DNA of 64,000 nt from GCA-2705995 sp048267965 (GCA_048267965.1 JBLWWK010000002.1:248001-312000); one strand, 5' to 3'; counted from the stretch's first letter, positions 1 through 8,890 are shown. The notes: generated from the sequence alone by a model not told the origin. A program made the numbers and translations.

Positions 1-708
1 TTGTTTGAATTCGAGCACAGAACTTAGCGCATTTCCGCGATTAGCGGGGAAAGCACCTGAGTAAAAATCGACCTCTCGAATAAAATTCACGTTAATGATA
101 CCTACGGGTCCTCCGCTAGAACCTTGCGTTTGAAAGTGGTTAATCACTGGCACTTCAACTCCATCTAAGTAGAAGCGATTCTCGTTAGGTGAACCACCAC
201 GAATAATAATATCGTTTCTAAAACTGGTAGTAGAAGCTACGCCAGGCAACGATTGTATTACTTTTGAAATATCGCGGTTCCCTCCCGGATTACGTTCAAT
301 TTCTTCTACGCCTAACGTTTGCAGCGAGAGCGGACTTTCTTCTGTTTTCTTAAACTTTGATGTTTGAACCACTACCTCTTTTAACTGAGTGGTGGTTGCT
401 GCCATTTCAATTTCAATATAGGGTGAGCTGGCTTTGGTTACCAACACATCGGTGCTCGTTTTTGGTGCGAAACCTACTGCAGAAACCTCTAATTTTTGAT
501 AGCCAAAAGGCACCTTTTCGATGGTAAACTTTCCGTCTAAATCGGTAGCTGCGCCAATTTGTGTGCCTTGCACCACTACATTGGCAAAAGGCACGGGTTC
601 TTGAGAAATTTCATCTACTACTTTCCCACTGATTGATCCGGTTTCTTGGGCGTAAAGACTCAACGATAAAAAGAAGCTAAAGAATAGAAATAAAACACTG
701 GTTTTCAT
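1..708 (-). CDS. TonB-dependent receptor, N-terminal part (runs off window)
   Basis: The minus-strand frame is open from an ATG at 706-708 to base 1, so about 236 residues are visible and the rest lies outside. A signal peptide (MKTSVLFLFFSFFLSLSL, then YAQ) is followed by a carboxypeptidase-regulatory-like beta-sandwich of about 80 residues (GSISGKVVDEISQEPVPFAN) and then the start of a plug domain with the conserved IIIRGGSPNENRFYLDGVEV stretch. This is the SusC/RagA-like order used by Bacteroidota outer-membrane TonB receptors. They import siderophores, cobalamin, glycans or peptides; the substrate cannot be told from this part. A -7 element and a palindrome lie just upstream. Confidence 0.93.
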   Translation of the reverse strand, partial: MKTSVLFLFFSFFLSLSLYAQETGSISGKVVDEISQEPVPFANVVVQGTQIGAATDLDGKFTIEKVPFGYQKLEVSAVGFAPKTSTDVLVTKASSPYIEIEMAATTTQLKEVVVQTSKFKKTEESPLSLQTLGVEEIERNPGGNRDISKVIQSLPGVASTTSFRNDIIIRGGSPNENRFYLDGVEVPVINHFQTQGSSGGPVGIINVNFIREVDFYSGAFPANRGNALSSVLEFKQ

Positions 709-737
709 AGCAATTCGATTCTTAAAAGAAGAAAAAG

Positions 738-745
738 CAAAGGTA
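738..745 (-). promoter_or_regulatory. -7 promoter element for the TonB receptor gene
   Basis: On the minus strand this reads TACCTTTG, a match to the Bacteroidota -7 consensus TAnnTTTG. It lies 29 bases upstream of the receptor ATG. A TTG at the usual -33 distance is not convincing. Confidence 0.45.
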
Positions 746-756
746 TTGATTCACTC

Positions 757-780
757 AAGTGTGAAATTATTTTCACACTT
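757..780. promoter_or_regulatory. 24-bp palindrome, candidate operator
   Basis: AAGTGTGAAA, a TTAT spacer and TTTCACACTT form a perfect 10-bp inverted repeat. It sits directly upstream of the -7 element of the TonB receptor gene, where a dimeric regulator would bind. The TGTGA half-sites recall Crp/Fnr-family sites, but the spacing is 8 instead of 6. It could also form an RNA hairpin, but no plus-strand gene ends here. Confidence 0.45.
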
Positions 781-788
781 TTATTTCT

Positions 789-797
789 GTAGGAACC
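789..797 (+). other. Intergenic copy of the 9-mer GTAGGAACC
   Basis: This is one of two clearly non-coding copies of a word found 27 times in the window. It lies 81 bases upstream of the TonB receptor gene. It is followed by CGTT, as is the other intergenic copy at 14404. Confidence 0.7.
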
Positions 798-897
798 CGT
801 TTTTCCACAAAAGGTTTAGCACATCACAAAAGTTGAAAGAACTTTTTTGAATTCAGACCATCTTACCTTTATAGGAATAACGATTCAGATCTGTGCT

Positions 898-1174
898 TTC
901 ATTTCCAATCGAATTTTGAATTGAGCACTCTTTGTTATTGAACAATAAAAACTCGACACTTTCATCTTTTTCAGAGAATCTAAGGTAGAATCCGTAAAAC
1001 CTTAATTCGTTGCTAAAACGAATACCTGAATCATAAGGCAGTGTAGGTAACCCAAAACGTAAAGAAATCGCGAAGCCTTGGAGCGATTTTAGTTTTGGTG
1101 TTGCCGGTGCGTAGCAACACCTTTTTATGATTCTTGAACTTTTGTTTCTTTTGGTTCAAGCCAAAAGAAATTAA
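898..1174. repeat. 277-bp direct repeat, copy 1
   Basis: This block matches 1493-1769 over its whole length with scattered substitutions; I judge roughly 90 percent identity by eye. It ends in a hairpin (TTTCTTTTGG at 1145-1154 pairing with CCAAAAGAAA at 1161-1170). Inside is a second hairpin at 1097-1121 followed by a T-run. It has no transposase and no evident terminal inverted repeats. Confidence 0.85.
1097..1126 (+). terminator. Hairpin with T-run inside repeat copy 1
   Basis: GGTGTTGC (1097-1104) pairs with GCAACACC (1114-1121) and is followed by TTTTT. It has intrinsic-terminator form, but no plus-strand gene ends nearby. In repeat copy 2 the left arm has two changes (GGTATTAC), so the stem is weaker there. 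Confidence 0.4.
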
Positions 1175-1190
1175 GAACAACTTTTTCTCC

Positions 1191-1239
1191 GCACCAGCTA
1201 GCTAAATAGCTACCCAAGCTATTGCCATGTATCAAGACA
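1191..1239. repeat. 45-bp repeat block, copy 1
   Basis: It begins GCACCAGCTAGCTAAATAGC. Similar blocks start at about 1370 and 2085. It follows the hairpin end of the 277-bp repeat. Confidence 0.6.
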
Positions 1240-1369
1240 AAAAGGAAAAGAAGAATTGTTTTTATCTTTTTGGAGGAGCAAAAAGATAACAACCGAAACA
1301 CATCGTGTTGAGCTCACGAGTACCTTAAAAACAAACCAAAATGAGTAAAAACTCCATCGCCTCAGCCTC

Positions 1370-1417
1370 CGCACTAGCTGGCTCAATAGCTCCCCAAGAT
1401 ATTGCCCTGTTCCACCT
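1370..1417. repeat. 45-bp repeat block, copy 2
   Basis: It begins GCACTAGCTGGCTCAATAGC and is a diverged copy of the block at 1191. It stands without an adjacent hairpin block. Confidence 0.6.
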
Positions 1418-1492
1418 ACGTGCTTTGATTTTTTGAACAAAAATCGCAACTGCGGTGGCAAAAACATCTATCACTGACAAAAGACACAGCAT

Positions 1493-1769
1493 TCGATTTC
1501 CAATCGAATTTGAATTTGAGCACTCTTTGTTATTGAACAATAAAAACTCGACACTTTCATCTCTTTCAGAGAATCTAACTTAGAATCTCTAAAAACCTAA
1601 TTCGTTCTCAAAACGAATACCCGAATCATAAGGCAGTGTAGGTAACCCAAAACGTAAAGAAATCGCGAAGCCTTGGAGCGATTTTAGTTTTGGTATTACC
1701 GGTGCGCAGCAACACCTTTTTATGATTCTTGAACTTTTGTTTCTTTTGGTTCAAGCCAAAAGAAATTAA
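1493..1769. repeat. 277-bp direct repeat, copy 2
   Basis: This is the second copy of the block at 898-1174, in the same orientation and of the same length. The terminal hairpin (1740-1749 with 1756-1765) is fully conserved. Most differences fall in the first half. Confidence 0.85.
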
Positions 1770-2021
1770 ACAAAAACCTTCTTTCTTCATCTTTCACGAA
1801 AAATCCAACTCAGAATCTGTAAAATTCTATCAAGTCAGTAGACTTGAATTTTTCGGCATCGGATGGTTTTGGTAGAAATACCAGTGAGCGCAGCGTAACC
1901 GAACACGCTGTTTGAGCTCAGGCATCGGCTTTTTGTAAAAAAAGACGCGAATGCCGTTTGCGAGTTCGGGTGAGGTAGTGGAGTGAACGCCAGTAGTTCA
2001 ACAAAATCTAATACGCAGCCT

Positions 2022-2155
2022 TGAACTTTTGTTTCTTTTGTTTCAAGACAAAAGAAATTAAGAACAACTTCTTCGCTTTTCCTCTGCACCAGCTAGCTCA
2101 ACAACTCTCCAAGCTATTACCCTATTTCAAGCCAAAAGAAATCAAGAAAACTCCG
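2022..2155. repeat. Third hairpin block plus 45-bp block, copy 3
   Basis: TTTCTTTTG (2032-2040) pairs with CAAAAGAAA (2049-2057), so the stem persists although the loop differs from the other copies. A third 45-bp block starts near 2085, and a fragment of the hairpin right arm recurs near 2135. Confidence 0.65.
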
Positions 2156-2186
2156 CTAATTTCAAGGGGTTCTGTAATTTTCGGCC

Positions 2187-3044
2187 ATGAATATTAAAAA
2201 ATCGACACAGGTTGTATTAACCGATCTTGGTTTGGGTGTTTTCTTCTTGTTGGTCACCTTTTCTATGCTTAGTTACTTTACAGTAGTTCAAACCTTAGTG
2301 GCTATACTTCTTGGCGGATTTGCTCTGGGATACATCCGCCAGGGTGAAGAAGGAAAAACGATATCTAAAGCAGCCAAGTTAAGCGTTGGTCACTTGTTCA
2401 TGGCTGCACTTATGCTTTTTCAATGGACGCATTTCACCTTATTTATAATGGGATTCGTTGCCGTTTATGCTGGTATTATAATCGAACTTAAAGTGAAAGA
2501 GCCCAAAAAGAAATTAATGTTCATAGCAGCATTCTTGGTTCCTACCATTGCTTTAGCCATTTGGGTTTTTCCGCATTTTATATCTGCTCAATTATCGAGC
2601 AAACGCACGGGCTTTATGCCTTCTGCTCAACTACTAAAAAGCGATTCTACTTTTTTCTCAACCGATGAACTCAAGCATAAAATTGTAATTATGGATTTTT
2701 GGGCCACTTGGTGTGTGCCGTGCATGGAAGAAATGAATAATCTACAAGCCAACTGGAATCGGCTCGATACGGCTGGTGTAGAATTTTTGTTCGTAAATGC
2801 GGGATCTGAAAGAGAAACATTTGAAAAATTTCAGCAGTTTACCGACACTACTTCGTTTCAATTCCCATTTGTTCACGATGTGGAAAGCGAATTTACGCGT
2901 ACCAATAGAATATCTGCTTTTCCAACTTTATTGATTATTGATGCAGAAGGAACCATTCGTTACCAGCATGTTGGCTATTACAAAGGAGAAGATATTGTAG
3001 GCTATTTGAACGATAAAATAACTGAATTAAAAGCCAAACCATAG
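2187..3044 (+). CDS. Membrane-anchored thioredoxin-like oxidoreductase
   Basis: The protein has 285 residues. The first ~140 hold about four hydrophobic segments. The C-terminal ~140 form a TlpA/thioredoxin-like domain with the redox motif WCVPC (Cys176 and Cys179) after FWAT and a cis-Pro region (AFPTLLII). The domain should lie on the outer face of the inner membrane and reduce or exchange disulfides, for example in cytochrome maturation. The partner is unknown, and no ccm/ccd gene lies nearby. The ATG is preceded by TAATTTTCG at 2175, possibly a -7-like element. A bidirectional terminator follows. Confidence 0.85.
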   Translation: MNIKKSTQVVLTDLGLGVFFLLVTFSMLSYFTVVQTLVAILLGGFALGYIRQGEEGKTISKAAKLSVGHLFMAALMLFQWTHFTLFIMGFVAVYAGIIIELKVKEPKKKLMFIAAFLVPTIALAIWVFPHFISAQLSSKRTGFMPSAQLLKSDSTFFSTDELKHKIVIMDFWATWCVPCMEEMNNLQANWNRLDTAGVEFLFVNAGSERETFEKFQQFTDTTSFQFPFVHDVESEFTRTNRISAFPTLLIIDAEGTIRYQHVGYYKGEDIVGYLNDKITELKAKP

Positions 3045-3057
3045 GCTTTAAAAAAGT

Positions 3058-3085
3058 AAAAGCCCGAACTGATGTTCGAGCTTTT
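3058..3085. terminator. Bidirectional terminator
   Basis: AAAAGCCCGAA pairs with TTCGAGCTTTT, with one mismatch, around a 6-base loop. It lies between the convergent thioredoxin-like and hsp20 genes, and A- and T-runs on the two sides serve both directions. Confidence 0.75.
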
Positions 3086-3113
3086 ACAACCTAACCTAAA
3101 CCTACCCTACTAA

Positions 3114-3536
3114 TCAAGCAACCTCGATTAGCTTCTTTTGAGCTTTCTGCTCAGCCTTTTTTGGAAGCTGGATTTTTAATATTCCATCTTCATATTTTCC
3201 GGTGATGTTATTCACATCAATTTTATTTTCTGGTAATCTGAAAGAGCGTTCAAATGTTGATTGAACATACTCTCTTAAAGAGTAACGCTCAGTATCGTTT
3301 TTTGTTTCGCTCTTATGCTCTGCAGAGATGGTAAGCATGTCTTCGTTCATTTCGATTTTGAAATCTTCTTTGCTAAAGCCCGGAGCCACTAATTCGATAC
3401 CAAACTCTGCTTCTTTCTCTTTAATGTTAACTGCTGGTTTTGAGCCATTTTCATTAAAAAAAGGCTCTCTAGCAAAGAAATCATCAAAGATGTTTGGCAT
3501 ACCTGAGTAACGGTTATTTCTTCTTACAAGTGTCAT
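3114..3536 (-). CDS. Small heat-shock protein, Hsp20/alpha-crystallin family
   Basis: The 140-residue protein is typical for bacterial Hsp20. The alpha-crystallin core spans about residues 35-130: EFGIELVAPGFSKEDFKIEM near its start, and the A/G-x-L-type signature as YEDGILKIQLPKK near its end. Such proteins form oligomers and hold unfolding proteins in the cytoplasm for refolding by DnaK/ClpB. The gene is monocistronic, running into the terminator at 3058. No CIRCE-like inverted repeat is visible upstream. Confidence 0.95.
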   Translation of the reverse strand: MTLVRRNNRYSGMPNIFDDFFAREPFFNENGSKPAVNIKEKEAEFGIELVAPGFSKEDFKIEMNEDMLTISAEHKSETKNDTERYSLREYVQSTFERSFRLPENKIDVNNITGKYEDGILKIQLPKKAEQKAQKKLIEVA

Positions 3537-3803
3537 AATTATTGAGTTTTGATTGATTTTAATTTCGTTTGATGGCTTATATTCAATTGGTGTTCCAACC
3601 CAAAAAACACTGACATTACTTCTTGATTAACAAACAGTTAACGCCATTTAGACAGCTTTTCAATTTAGATACTGACGTTTTTTCATAAAATCGTGTTAAC
3701 GCACCTTCAAAAGATTTATGGTAATTTTCTTCCCTCCTCTTTTTAGACTCGCAGAGGATACTAATTTTGACAGTACACAAGAGAACAAAACATTTTAAAT
3801 CAT

Positions 3804-5519
3804 ATGAACATTCCACAAGAAATTACAACAAGAGCAAACAACTGGTTAACTGATGTTTACGACACAAAAACCCAACAAGAAGTACAAGAATTAATCAACG
3901 AAGCGGGCGACAGATTGGTTGATGCTTTTTACAAAGACATGGAGTTTGGTACTGGCGGCATGCGTGGAATCATGGGGCCAGGTACTAATCGTATTAATAA
4001 ATACACTTTAGGCGCAGCCACGCAAGGGTTGGCCAATTATTTAAAAGTTTCTTTCGAAGGTGAAATCAAAGTGGCTATTGCTTACGATTGCCGCAACAAC
4101 TCGAACACCTTTGCTAAAGTGGTAGCAGACGTACTTTCGGCCAATGGAATTTACGTTTACTTGTTTGAATCTTTGCGCCCTACGCCAGAATTGAGTTTTG
4201 CTGTAAGACATTTAAACTGCCAAAGTGGTATTGTACTTACTGCTTCTCACAACCCAAAAGAATACAACGGTTACAAAGTATATTGGAACGATGGGGCACA
4301 GCTTGTTCCTCCGCACGATAAAAACGTGATTGAAGAAGTGCGTAAAATTGCTCATGCAGATATCAACTTTCAGGCAGATGATTCTAAAATCGAAATGATT
4401 GGCGAAGCACTCGATAGTGCATTTATCGAAGCAGTGGTCAATCAATCGATGAGCAACGTTGGAAAAGACGATCTCTCTATCGTTTTTACCAGTATTCATG
4501 GCACATCTATTCAATCGGTTCCTACCGCGTTAGAAAAAGCAGGTTTTGCTAACGTACATATTGTAGAAGAACAAGCTACGCCAGATGGTAATTTCCCAAC
4601 GGTGATTTCGCCCAATCCAGAAGAGGCAGAAGCCTTAACCATGGCGCTAGAAAAAGCAGATACCATTAATGCTGATTTGGTAATAGGAACCGATCCTGAT
4701 GCTGATCGTATTGGCATTGCCGTTCGTGATAACGAAGGCAAAATGAAGTTGCTAAACGGAAACCAAACCGCTGCTGTAATGACTTGGTACATGCTCGATC
4801 AGTGGAAACAAGCCGGCAAATTAACTGGCAAAGAATTTATTGCAGAAACCATTGTAACCAGCGATTTATTAGAAGATATTGCTACCGATTATAACGTGCC
4901 CACTTATTTCTGTTTAACCGGTTTTAAATGGATTGCCGATTTAATTCGTGAGCGAGAAGGCAAAGAGAAATTTATTTGTGGCGGTGAAGAAAGTTACGGT
5001 TTCATGATTGGCGATTTTGTGCGCGATAAAGATTCTGTAACCGCCAGTATGATTGTTTCTGAAATTGCCGCTTGGGCCAAAGCCAACGGAAGCAGCCTTT
5101 ACAAAGAACTTATTAAAATTTATGTAAACCACGGCCATTACCAAGAGCGCTTAATCTCTATTACCAAAAAAGGAAAATCGGGAGCAGAAGAGATTCAACA
5201 AATGATGGTAGACTTTAGATCGAACACGCCAGAAAGCATCAACGGACAAAAAGTTATCGCCACCAAAGATTTTCAGTCGAGCGAGCACAAAAACCTTGAA
5301 AACAATGAAATAAGCACCATCGAGATGCCTAAAAGCAATGTTTTCCAGATTTTCTTGGCAGACGGAAGCAAAATAACTGCTCGTCCTTCGGGCACCGAAC
5401 CAAAAATTAAATTTTACATCTCAGTAAACGATTCTCTCGATAGTGTAGAAAACTTCGATCAACAGTATCAACAACTACAACAGCGCATCGATGCTATTGT
5501 AGAATCTATGAATTTATAA
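3804..5519 (+). CDS. Phosphohexomutase (phosphoglucomutase/phosphomannomutase)
   Basis: This 571-residue alpha-D-phosphohexomutase interconverts hexose 1- and 6-phosphates. All four family signatures are present: the catalytic phosphoserine loop TASHNP (Ser148), the metal loop GTDPDADR (Asp297, Asp299, Asp301), the sugar-binding GGEESYGF (from residue 393), and the phosphate-binding RPSGTEPKIK near residue 525. Its length fits the long PgcA/Pgm2-like branch rather than the 450-residue AlgC type. It could feed sugar nucleotides to the polysaccharide locus further along. It ends one base before the next gene, suggesting cotranscription. Confidence 0.95.
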   Translation: MNIPQEITTRANNWLTDVYDTKTQQEVQELINEAGDRLVDAFYKDMEFGTGGMRGIMGPGTNRINKYTLGAATQGLANYLKVSFEGEIKVAIAYDCRNNSNTFAKVVADVLSANGIYVYLFESLRPTPELSFAVRHLNCQSGIVLTASHNPKEYNGYKVYWNDGAQLVPPHDKNVIEEVRKIAHADINFQADDSKIEMIGEALDSAFIEAVVNQSMSNVGKDDLSIVFTSIHGTSIQSVPTALEKAGFANVHIVEEQATPDGNFPTVISPNPEEAEALTMALEKADTINADLVIGTDPDADRIGIAVRDNEGKMKLLNGNQTAAVMTWYMLDQWKQAGKLTGKEFIAETIVTSDLLEDIATDYNVPTYFCLTGFKWIADLIREREGKEKFICGGEESYGFMIGDFVRDKDSVTASMIVSEIAAWAKANGSSLYKELIKIYVNHGHYQERLISITKKGKSGAEEIQQMMVDFRSNTPESINGQKVIATKDFQSSEHKNLENNEISTIEMPKSNVFQIFLADGSKITARPSGTEPKIKFYISVNDSLDSVENFDQQYQQLQQRIDAIVESMNL

Positions 5520-5520
5520 T

Positions 5521-7047
5521 ATGAAAAACGCGGAAGCTACTATTGCTATTCGTCATCTAAAAAATGAAGATTATCCAGACTTAAAAGCCGCCATGATTGC
5601 GGCCTACAACGAACTAGAAAGTTCTTATTGGTCTGAAAAACACATCCGAAAGCTCCTCGAAATATTTCCCGAGGGGCAAATCGGAGTTTTCGTTGATAAC
5701 ACCTTGGTAGGAGCCGTACTCTCCTTAATTGTAGATTACCAACAATTTGGTGATCAGCACACCTACGAAGAAATTACAGGGCAATACAGTTTTAGCACAC
5801 ACCACCCAAAAGGCGATACGCTCTACGGTATTGATGTATTTATACATCCAAAGGCAAGAGGAATGCGTTTAGGCAGAAGACTCTACGATGCGCGTAAAGA
5901 ACTATGTGAACACCTGAATTTAAAAGGCATTGTAGCAGGCGGAAGAATCCCCAACTACGCCAAATTTGCCAATGAAATTACGCCAAAAGAATACCTTCAA
6001 AAGGTAAAAGACAAAGAGATTTTCGACCCCGTTTTGAGCTTTCAATTGAGCAACGATTTTCACGTTCGCAAAATTTTAAAAGGCTACTTAGCTGGCGATA
6101 CCGAATCGCTCGAATACGCCACCTTACTCGAGTGGAACAATATTTATTATACCGCACAGCCCGAATCATTGCAAGCGCCAAAATCTACCGTTCGGCTAGG
6201 TTTGGTGCAATGGCAAATGCGCCATTTTAACAATGCCGAGGCGCTTTACGATCAAATGGAGTTTTTTATTGATGCTGTTTCTGGCTACAAAAGCGATTTT
6301 GTGCTATTTCCAGAGCTATTCAATGCTCCGCTAATGGCGGGTCACAACCATTTGTCAGAAGCTGATGCTATTAGAAAACTGGCCGAATTTACCGAGCCAT
6401 TGAGAGATCGATGTATCAATTTTGCCATTTCTTACAACATCAACATTATCACCGGAAGCATGCCGTTGTTAAAAGACAACCAGCTTTATAACGTAGGGTA
6501 CCTCTGCCGTAGAGACGGATCTTTCGAGATGTACGAAAAGATACATATTACCCCTAACGAGGTTACCTACTGGGGTATGCAAGGCGGTAATTCAATTAAA
6601 ACTTTCGAAACCGATGCGGGAAAAATTGGCGTGCTAATCTGCTACGATGTAGAGTTTCCAGAACTTTCTCGTTTGTTGGCAGACGAAGGCATGGATATTC
6701 TCTTTGTACCGTTTTTAACCGATACACAAAACGGATATACGCGCGTTCGCCACTGCTCTATGGCTAGAGCCATTGAAAATGAGTGTTATGTAGCCATTGC
6801 TGGTAGTGTTGGCAACTTGCCCAAAGTGAGCAACATGGATATTCAGTATGCACAATCGGCAGTGTTTACGCCTTCAGATTTTGCCTTCCCTACCAACGGG
6901 GTTAAATCTGAAGCTACACCCAATACCGAAATGACGTTAATTGCAGATGTAAACCTCGATTTACTGAAAGAATTACACGAATACGGAGCGGTAAAAACAC
7001 TGAAAGATCGCAGAACCGATATCTACGAAGTACGCAAAAAGAAATAA
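5521..7047 (+). CDS. GNAT acetyltransferase - carbon-nitrogen hydrolase fusion
   Basis: The 508-residue protein has two domains. Residues ~1-200 are a GNAT N-acetyltransferase with the acetyl-CoA loop ARGMRLGRRL. Residues ~220-500 are a nitrilase-superfamily amidohydrolase with the Glu-Lys-Cys triad: Glu265 (FPELF), Lys340 (YEKIHI) and Cys374 (LICYDVEFPE). The architecture and length match the Bacillus YhcX-type fusion. It probably hydrolyses an amide and acts on the resulting amine, or the reverse, but the substrate is unknown. It starts 1 bp after the phosphohexomutase and abuts the next gene directly. Confidence 0.92.
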   Translation: MKNAEATIAIRHLKNEDYPDLKAAMIAAYNELESSYWSEKHIRKLLEIFPEGQIGVFVDNTLVGAVLSLIVDYQQFGDQHTYEEITGQYSFSTHHPKGDTLYGIDVFIHPKARGMRLGRRLYDARKELCEHLNLKGIVAGGRIPNYAKFANEITPKEYLQKVKDKEIFDPVLSFQLSNDFHVRKILKGYLAGDTESLEYATLLEWNNIYYTAQPESLQAPKSTVRLGLVQWQMRHFNNAEALYDQMEFFIDAVSGYKSDFVLFPELFNAPLMAGHNHLSEADAIRKLAEFTEPLRDRCINFAISYNINIITGSMPLLKDNQLYNVGYLCRRDGSFEMYEKIHITPNEVTYWGMQGGNSIKTFETDAGKIGVLICYDVEFPELSRLLADEGMDILFVPFLTDTQNGYTRVRHCSMARAIENECYVAIAGSVGNLPKVSNMDIQYAQSAVFTPSDFAFPTNGVKSEATPNTEMTLIADVNLDLLKELHEYGAVKTLKDRRTDIYEVRKKK

Positions 7048-8019
7048 GTGCCAATAATTTCAGAACACACATATCAACCTCCGTGGTGGGCTAAAAACGC
7101 CCACCTTAACACCATTGTTCCCAATCGGTTGCGCAAATTGCGCCACATCGAATTTTCTCGGTTTACTCTCGATACTCCTGATGCAGACTTTCTTGATATT
7201 GACTCAATTAACGGTACGAACCGTACCCAAGCGGCTATTTTGGTGCACGGTTTAGAGGGAAGTTCTTCTTCTACGTATATGAAGGGAATGACCGATACCT
7301 TAAAAAATGAGTTAGATGTTTATTGCTTAAACTTAAGAAGTTGCAGCGGCCGGGCGAACCGAAGTGCAGAAAGTTACCACAGTGGCAAAATTGACGATCT
7401 GCATGTTCTCATCGATTTTCTTCTCAAAAAAGGCTACACTTCTATTCATCTTATTGGTTTTAGCTTGGGAGCTAACCTCATTTTACTGTACATCGGTAGA
7501 AAAGGAAAACGGGTTCCTACCGAGATAAAAACCGCTGTTGCTATAAGCGCACCATGCGATTTAAAAACTTCGGTAGATTGTTTGCACCAACCTAACAATC
7601 GACTGTATTTTAAACGATTTATGCGAACGATGCGCCAAAAAATTGAAGTAAAACAACCGATGCTTCAGCGAGTAGGCATCCATATTGACGTTTCGAAAAT
7701 TCGAAATTTTCACGACTTCGACAATCAATACACAGCGCCTGCTCATGGTTTTAAAAGCGCTTTCGATTATTACGAATCGTGCAGTTCTGAACGGGTTTTG
7801 CACCGAATTGCCATCCCTACGTTAATCATTAATGCGTTAGACGATAGCTTTCTTTCGCCCGAGTGTTACCCGTACTCTGCATGTGAAAAGCACGAAAACG
7901 TGCACCTGCTCACCCCCGCTTTTGGCGGACATGTAGGTTTTGTAAACTCTTCTCGTTTGCAAAAAACTCATTGGCACGAATTGCAAGCTAGACGCTTTAT
8001 CGAATCGAATGGTTTTTAA
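7048..8019 (+). CDS. YheT-family alpha/beta hydrolase
   Basis: The 323-residue protein belongs to the AB_hydrolase_4/YheT family. It has the early PWWAKNAHLNT motif typical of the family, the oxyanion region HGLEGSS, the nucleophile elbow GFSLGANL (Ser139), a likely acid in NALDDSF and a likely base in GGHVGF. It is presumably a cytoplasmic carboxylesterase or acyltransferase. It starts with GTG immediately after the stop of the preceding gene, so translation is probably coupled in a three-gene unit with the mutase and GNAT-nitrilase genes. Confidence 0.9.
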   Translation: MPIISEHTYQPPWWAKNAHLNTIVPNRLRKLRHIEFSRFTLDTPDADFLDIDSINGTNRTQAAILVHGLEGSSSSTYMKGMTDTLKNELDVYCLNLRSCSGRANRSAESYHSGKIDDLHVLIDFLLKKGYTSIHLIGFSLGANLILLYIGRKGKRVPTEIKTAVAISAPCDLKTSVDCLHQPNNRLYFKRFMRTMRQKIEVKQPMLQRVGIHIDVSKIRNFHDFDNQYTAPAHGFKSAFDYYESCSSERVLHRIAIPTLIINALDDSFLSPECYPYSACEKHENVHLLTPAFGGHVGFVNSSRLQKTHWHELQARRFIESNGF

Positions 8020-8086
8020 CCAGTAGTTGGGCAGATTTTTAGGTAAAGATCGAAATCGTAACTTTCGATTCTTAACAAGAATTTCT

Positions 8087-8890
8087 ATGAAAAACATTCA
8101 ACTATTTTGGTCGGTAATGGTGATGGCTACTTTAGGTGTAGCTTGTGGAGACAATGAACTTGAACAAAAGGGGTTTTCGGTTCCTTCTACAGATGGTAAA
8201 ATAGCTACTTCTCCCAAAAAAGGTATTAATAAAGATTCGCTCGATTTTGCCACCCGACCGGGTAATTTATTACTTACAGGTTTTTCAGAATATAGAATTA
8301 CGCCCGTGTATATGGTGAATTACAATCCACGTACAGAAAGTTATTTTATTGGTTCTAACAACACGCATTCTAGCTATTCTAATTGGGGTGAAGACAATAA
8401 TTGGAACTATAATTTTATGCCTGGGTTTGAAGCAGTATATGGCTACAATATGGTGGGGGCTTCGCTCTTTTACGCTCCAGAAAATAGAGCTATCGAATTT
8501 TTTAAAGAGCCCGTTTTAATTAAAACGCTGTATTTCCCAACTACTTCGAAAGATACGCTGATGGGAACGCCAGTTTTGCGAGATTTTTACATGATTTCGG
8601 TGTATAACGAAGACACGAACAAAGATGGTTTTATCAACCTCAACGATTTAAGACGCCTTTTTTGGTTCAACGTTTCTGGTGAAAAACAAGAAGCATTGGT
8701 TCCTGAAAACTACTCTGTTTTAAAGTCTGAGTACGACCCGTATTTAGATAGAATGATAATTACTGCTCAATTCGATACTAACAACAACGGCCAACGTGAT
8801 CAAAGCGAGCCAGAACATATTTTTTGGGTAGATTTAAAAAATCCACATTCTACTGGTGTACTTTATCAACCCAATTCAACTATTTCTTAA
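8087..8890 (+). CDS. Lipoprotein with EF-hand-like calcium loops
   Basis: The 267-residue lipoprotein has signal peptide MKNIQLFWSVMVMATLGVAC, with a lipobox at LGVAC. I chose the ATG at 8087 over an upstream in-frame TTG at 8027, because the signal peptide begins here. Two dockerin/EF-hand-like loops are visible, NEDTNKDGFINLND near residue 185 and DTNNNGQRDQSE near residue 235, suggesting calcium binding at the cell surface or in the periplasm. I do not recognise a named family. TAACTTTCG at 8059-8067 may be a promoter element. A strong terminator follows. Confidence 0.8.
   Translation: MKNIQLFWSVMVMATLGVACGDNELEQKGFSVPSTDGKIATSPKKGINKDSLDFATRPGNLLLTGFSEYRITPVYMVNYNPRTESYFIGSNNTHSSYSNWGEDNNWNYNFMPGFEAVYGYNMVGASLFYAPENRAIEFFKEPVLIKTLYFPTTSKDTLMGTPVLRDFYMISVYNEDTNKDGFINLNDLRRLFWFNVSGEKQEALVPENYSVLKSEYDPYLDRMIITAQFDTNNNGQRDQSEPEHIFWVDLKNPHSTGVLYQPNSTIS

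Larger units (their letters stand above)
709..2186. other. Gene-free island with mosaic repeats
   Basis: This is a 1.48-kb stretch with no credible protein gene. Its first 180 bases hold the control region of the TonB receptor. From about 893 to 2155 it is built of degenerate repeated blocks: a 277-bp block twice, a short hairpin block three to four times and a 45-bp block three times. Small open frames inside are low-complexity and overlap the repeats. Confidence 0.75.

Noticed and set aside
757..780. Crp binding site
   Set aside because: The TGTGA/TCACA half-sites are 8 bases apart instead of 6, so I call it only a candidate operator.
1219..1540. Overlapping small minus-strand frames in the repeat island
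   Set aside because: Low-complexity hydrophobic or basic products overlapping the 45-bp repeat blocks; no family resemblance.
898..1769. Insertion sequence or MITE
   Set aside because: No transposase and no terminal inverted repeats or target duplications could be seen at the block ends.
1835..2089. Minus-strand open frame of 84 codons in the repeat island
   Set aside because: It lies across the repeat blocks, has odd composition and no start context. I regard it as a chance frame in repeated DNA.
8027..8086. TTG extension of the lipoprotein gene
   Set aside because: It would place 20 charged residues before a textbook lipoprotein signal peptide.
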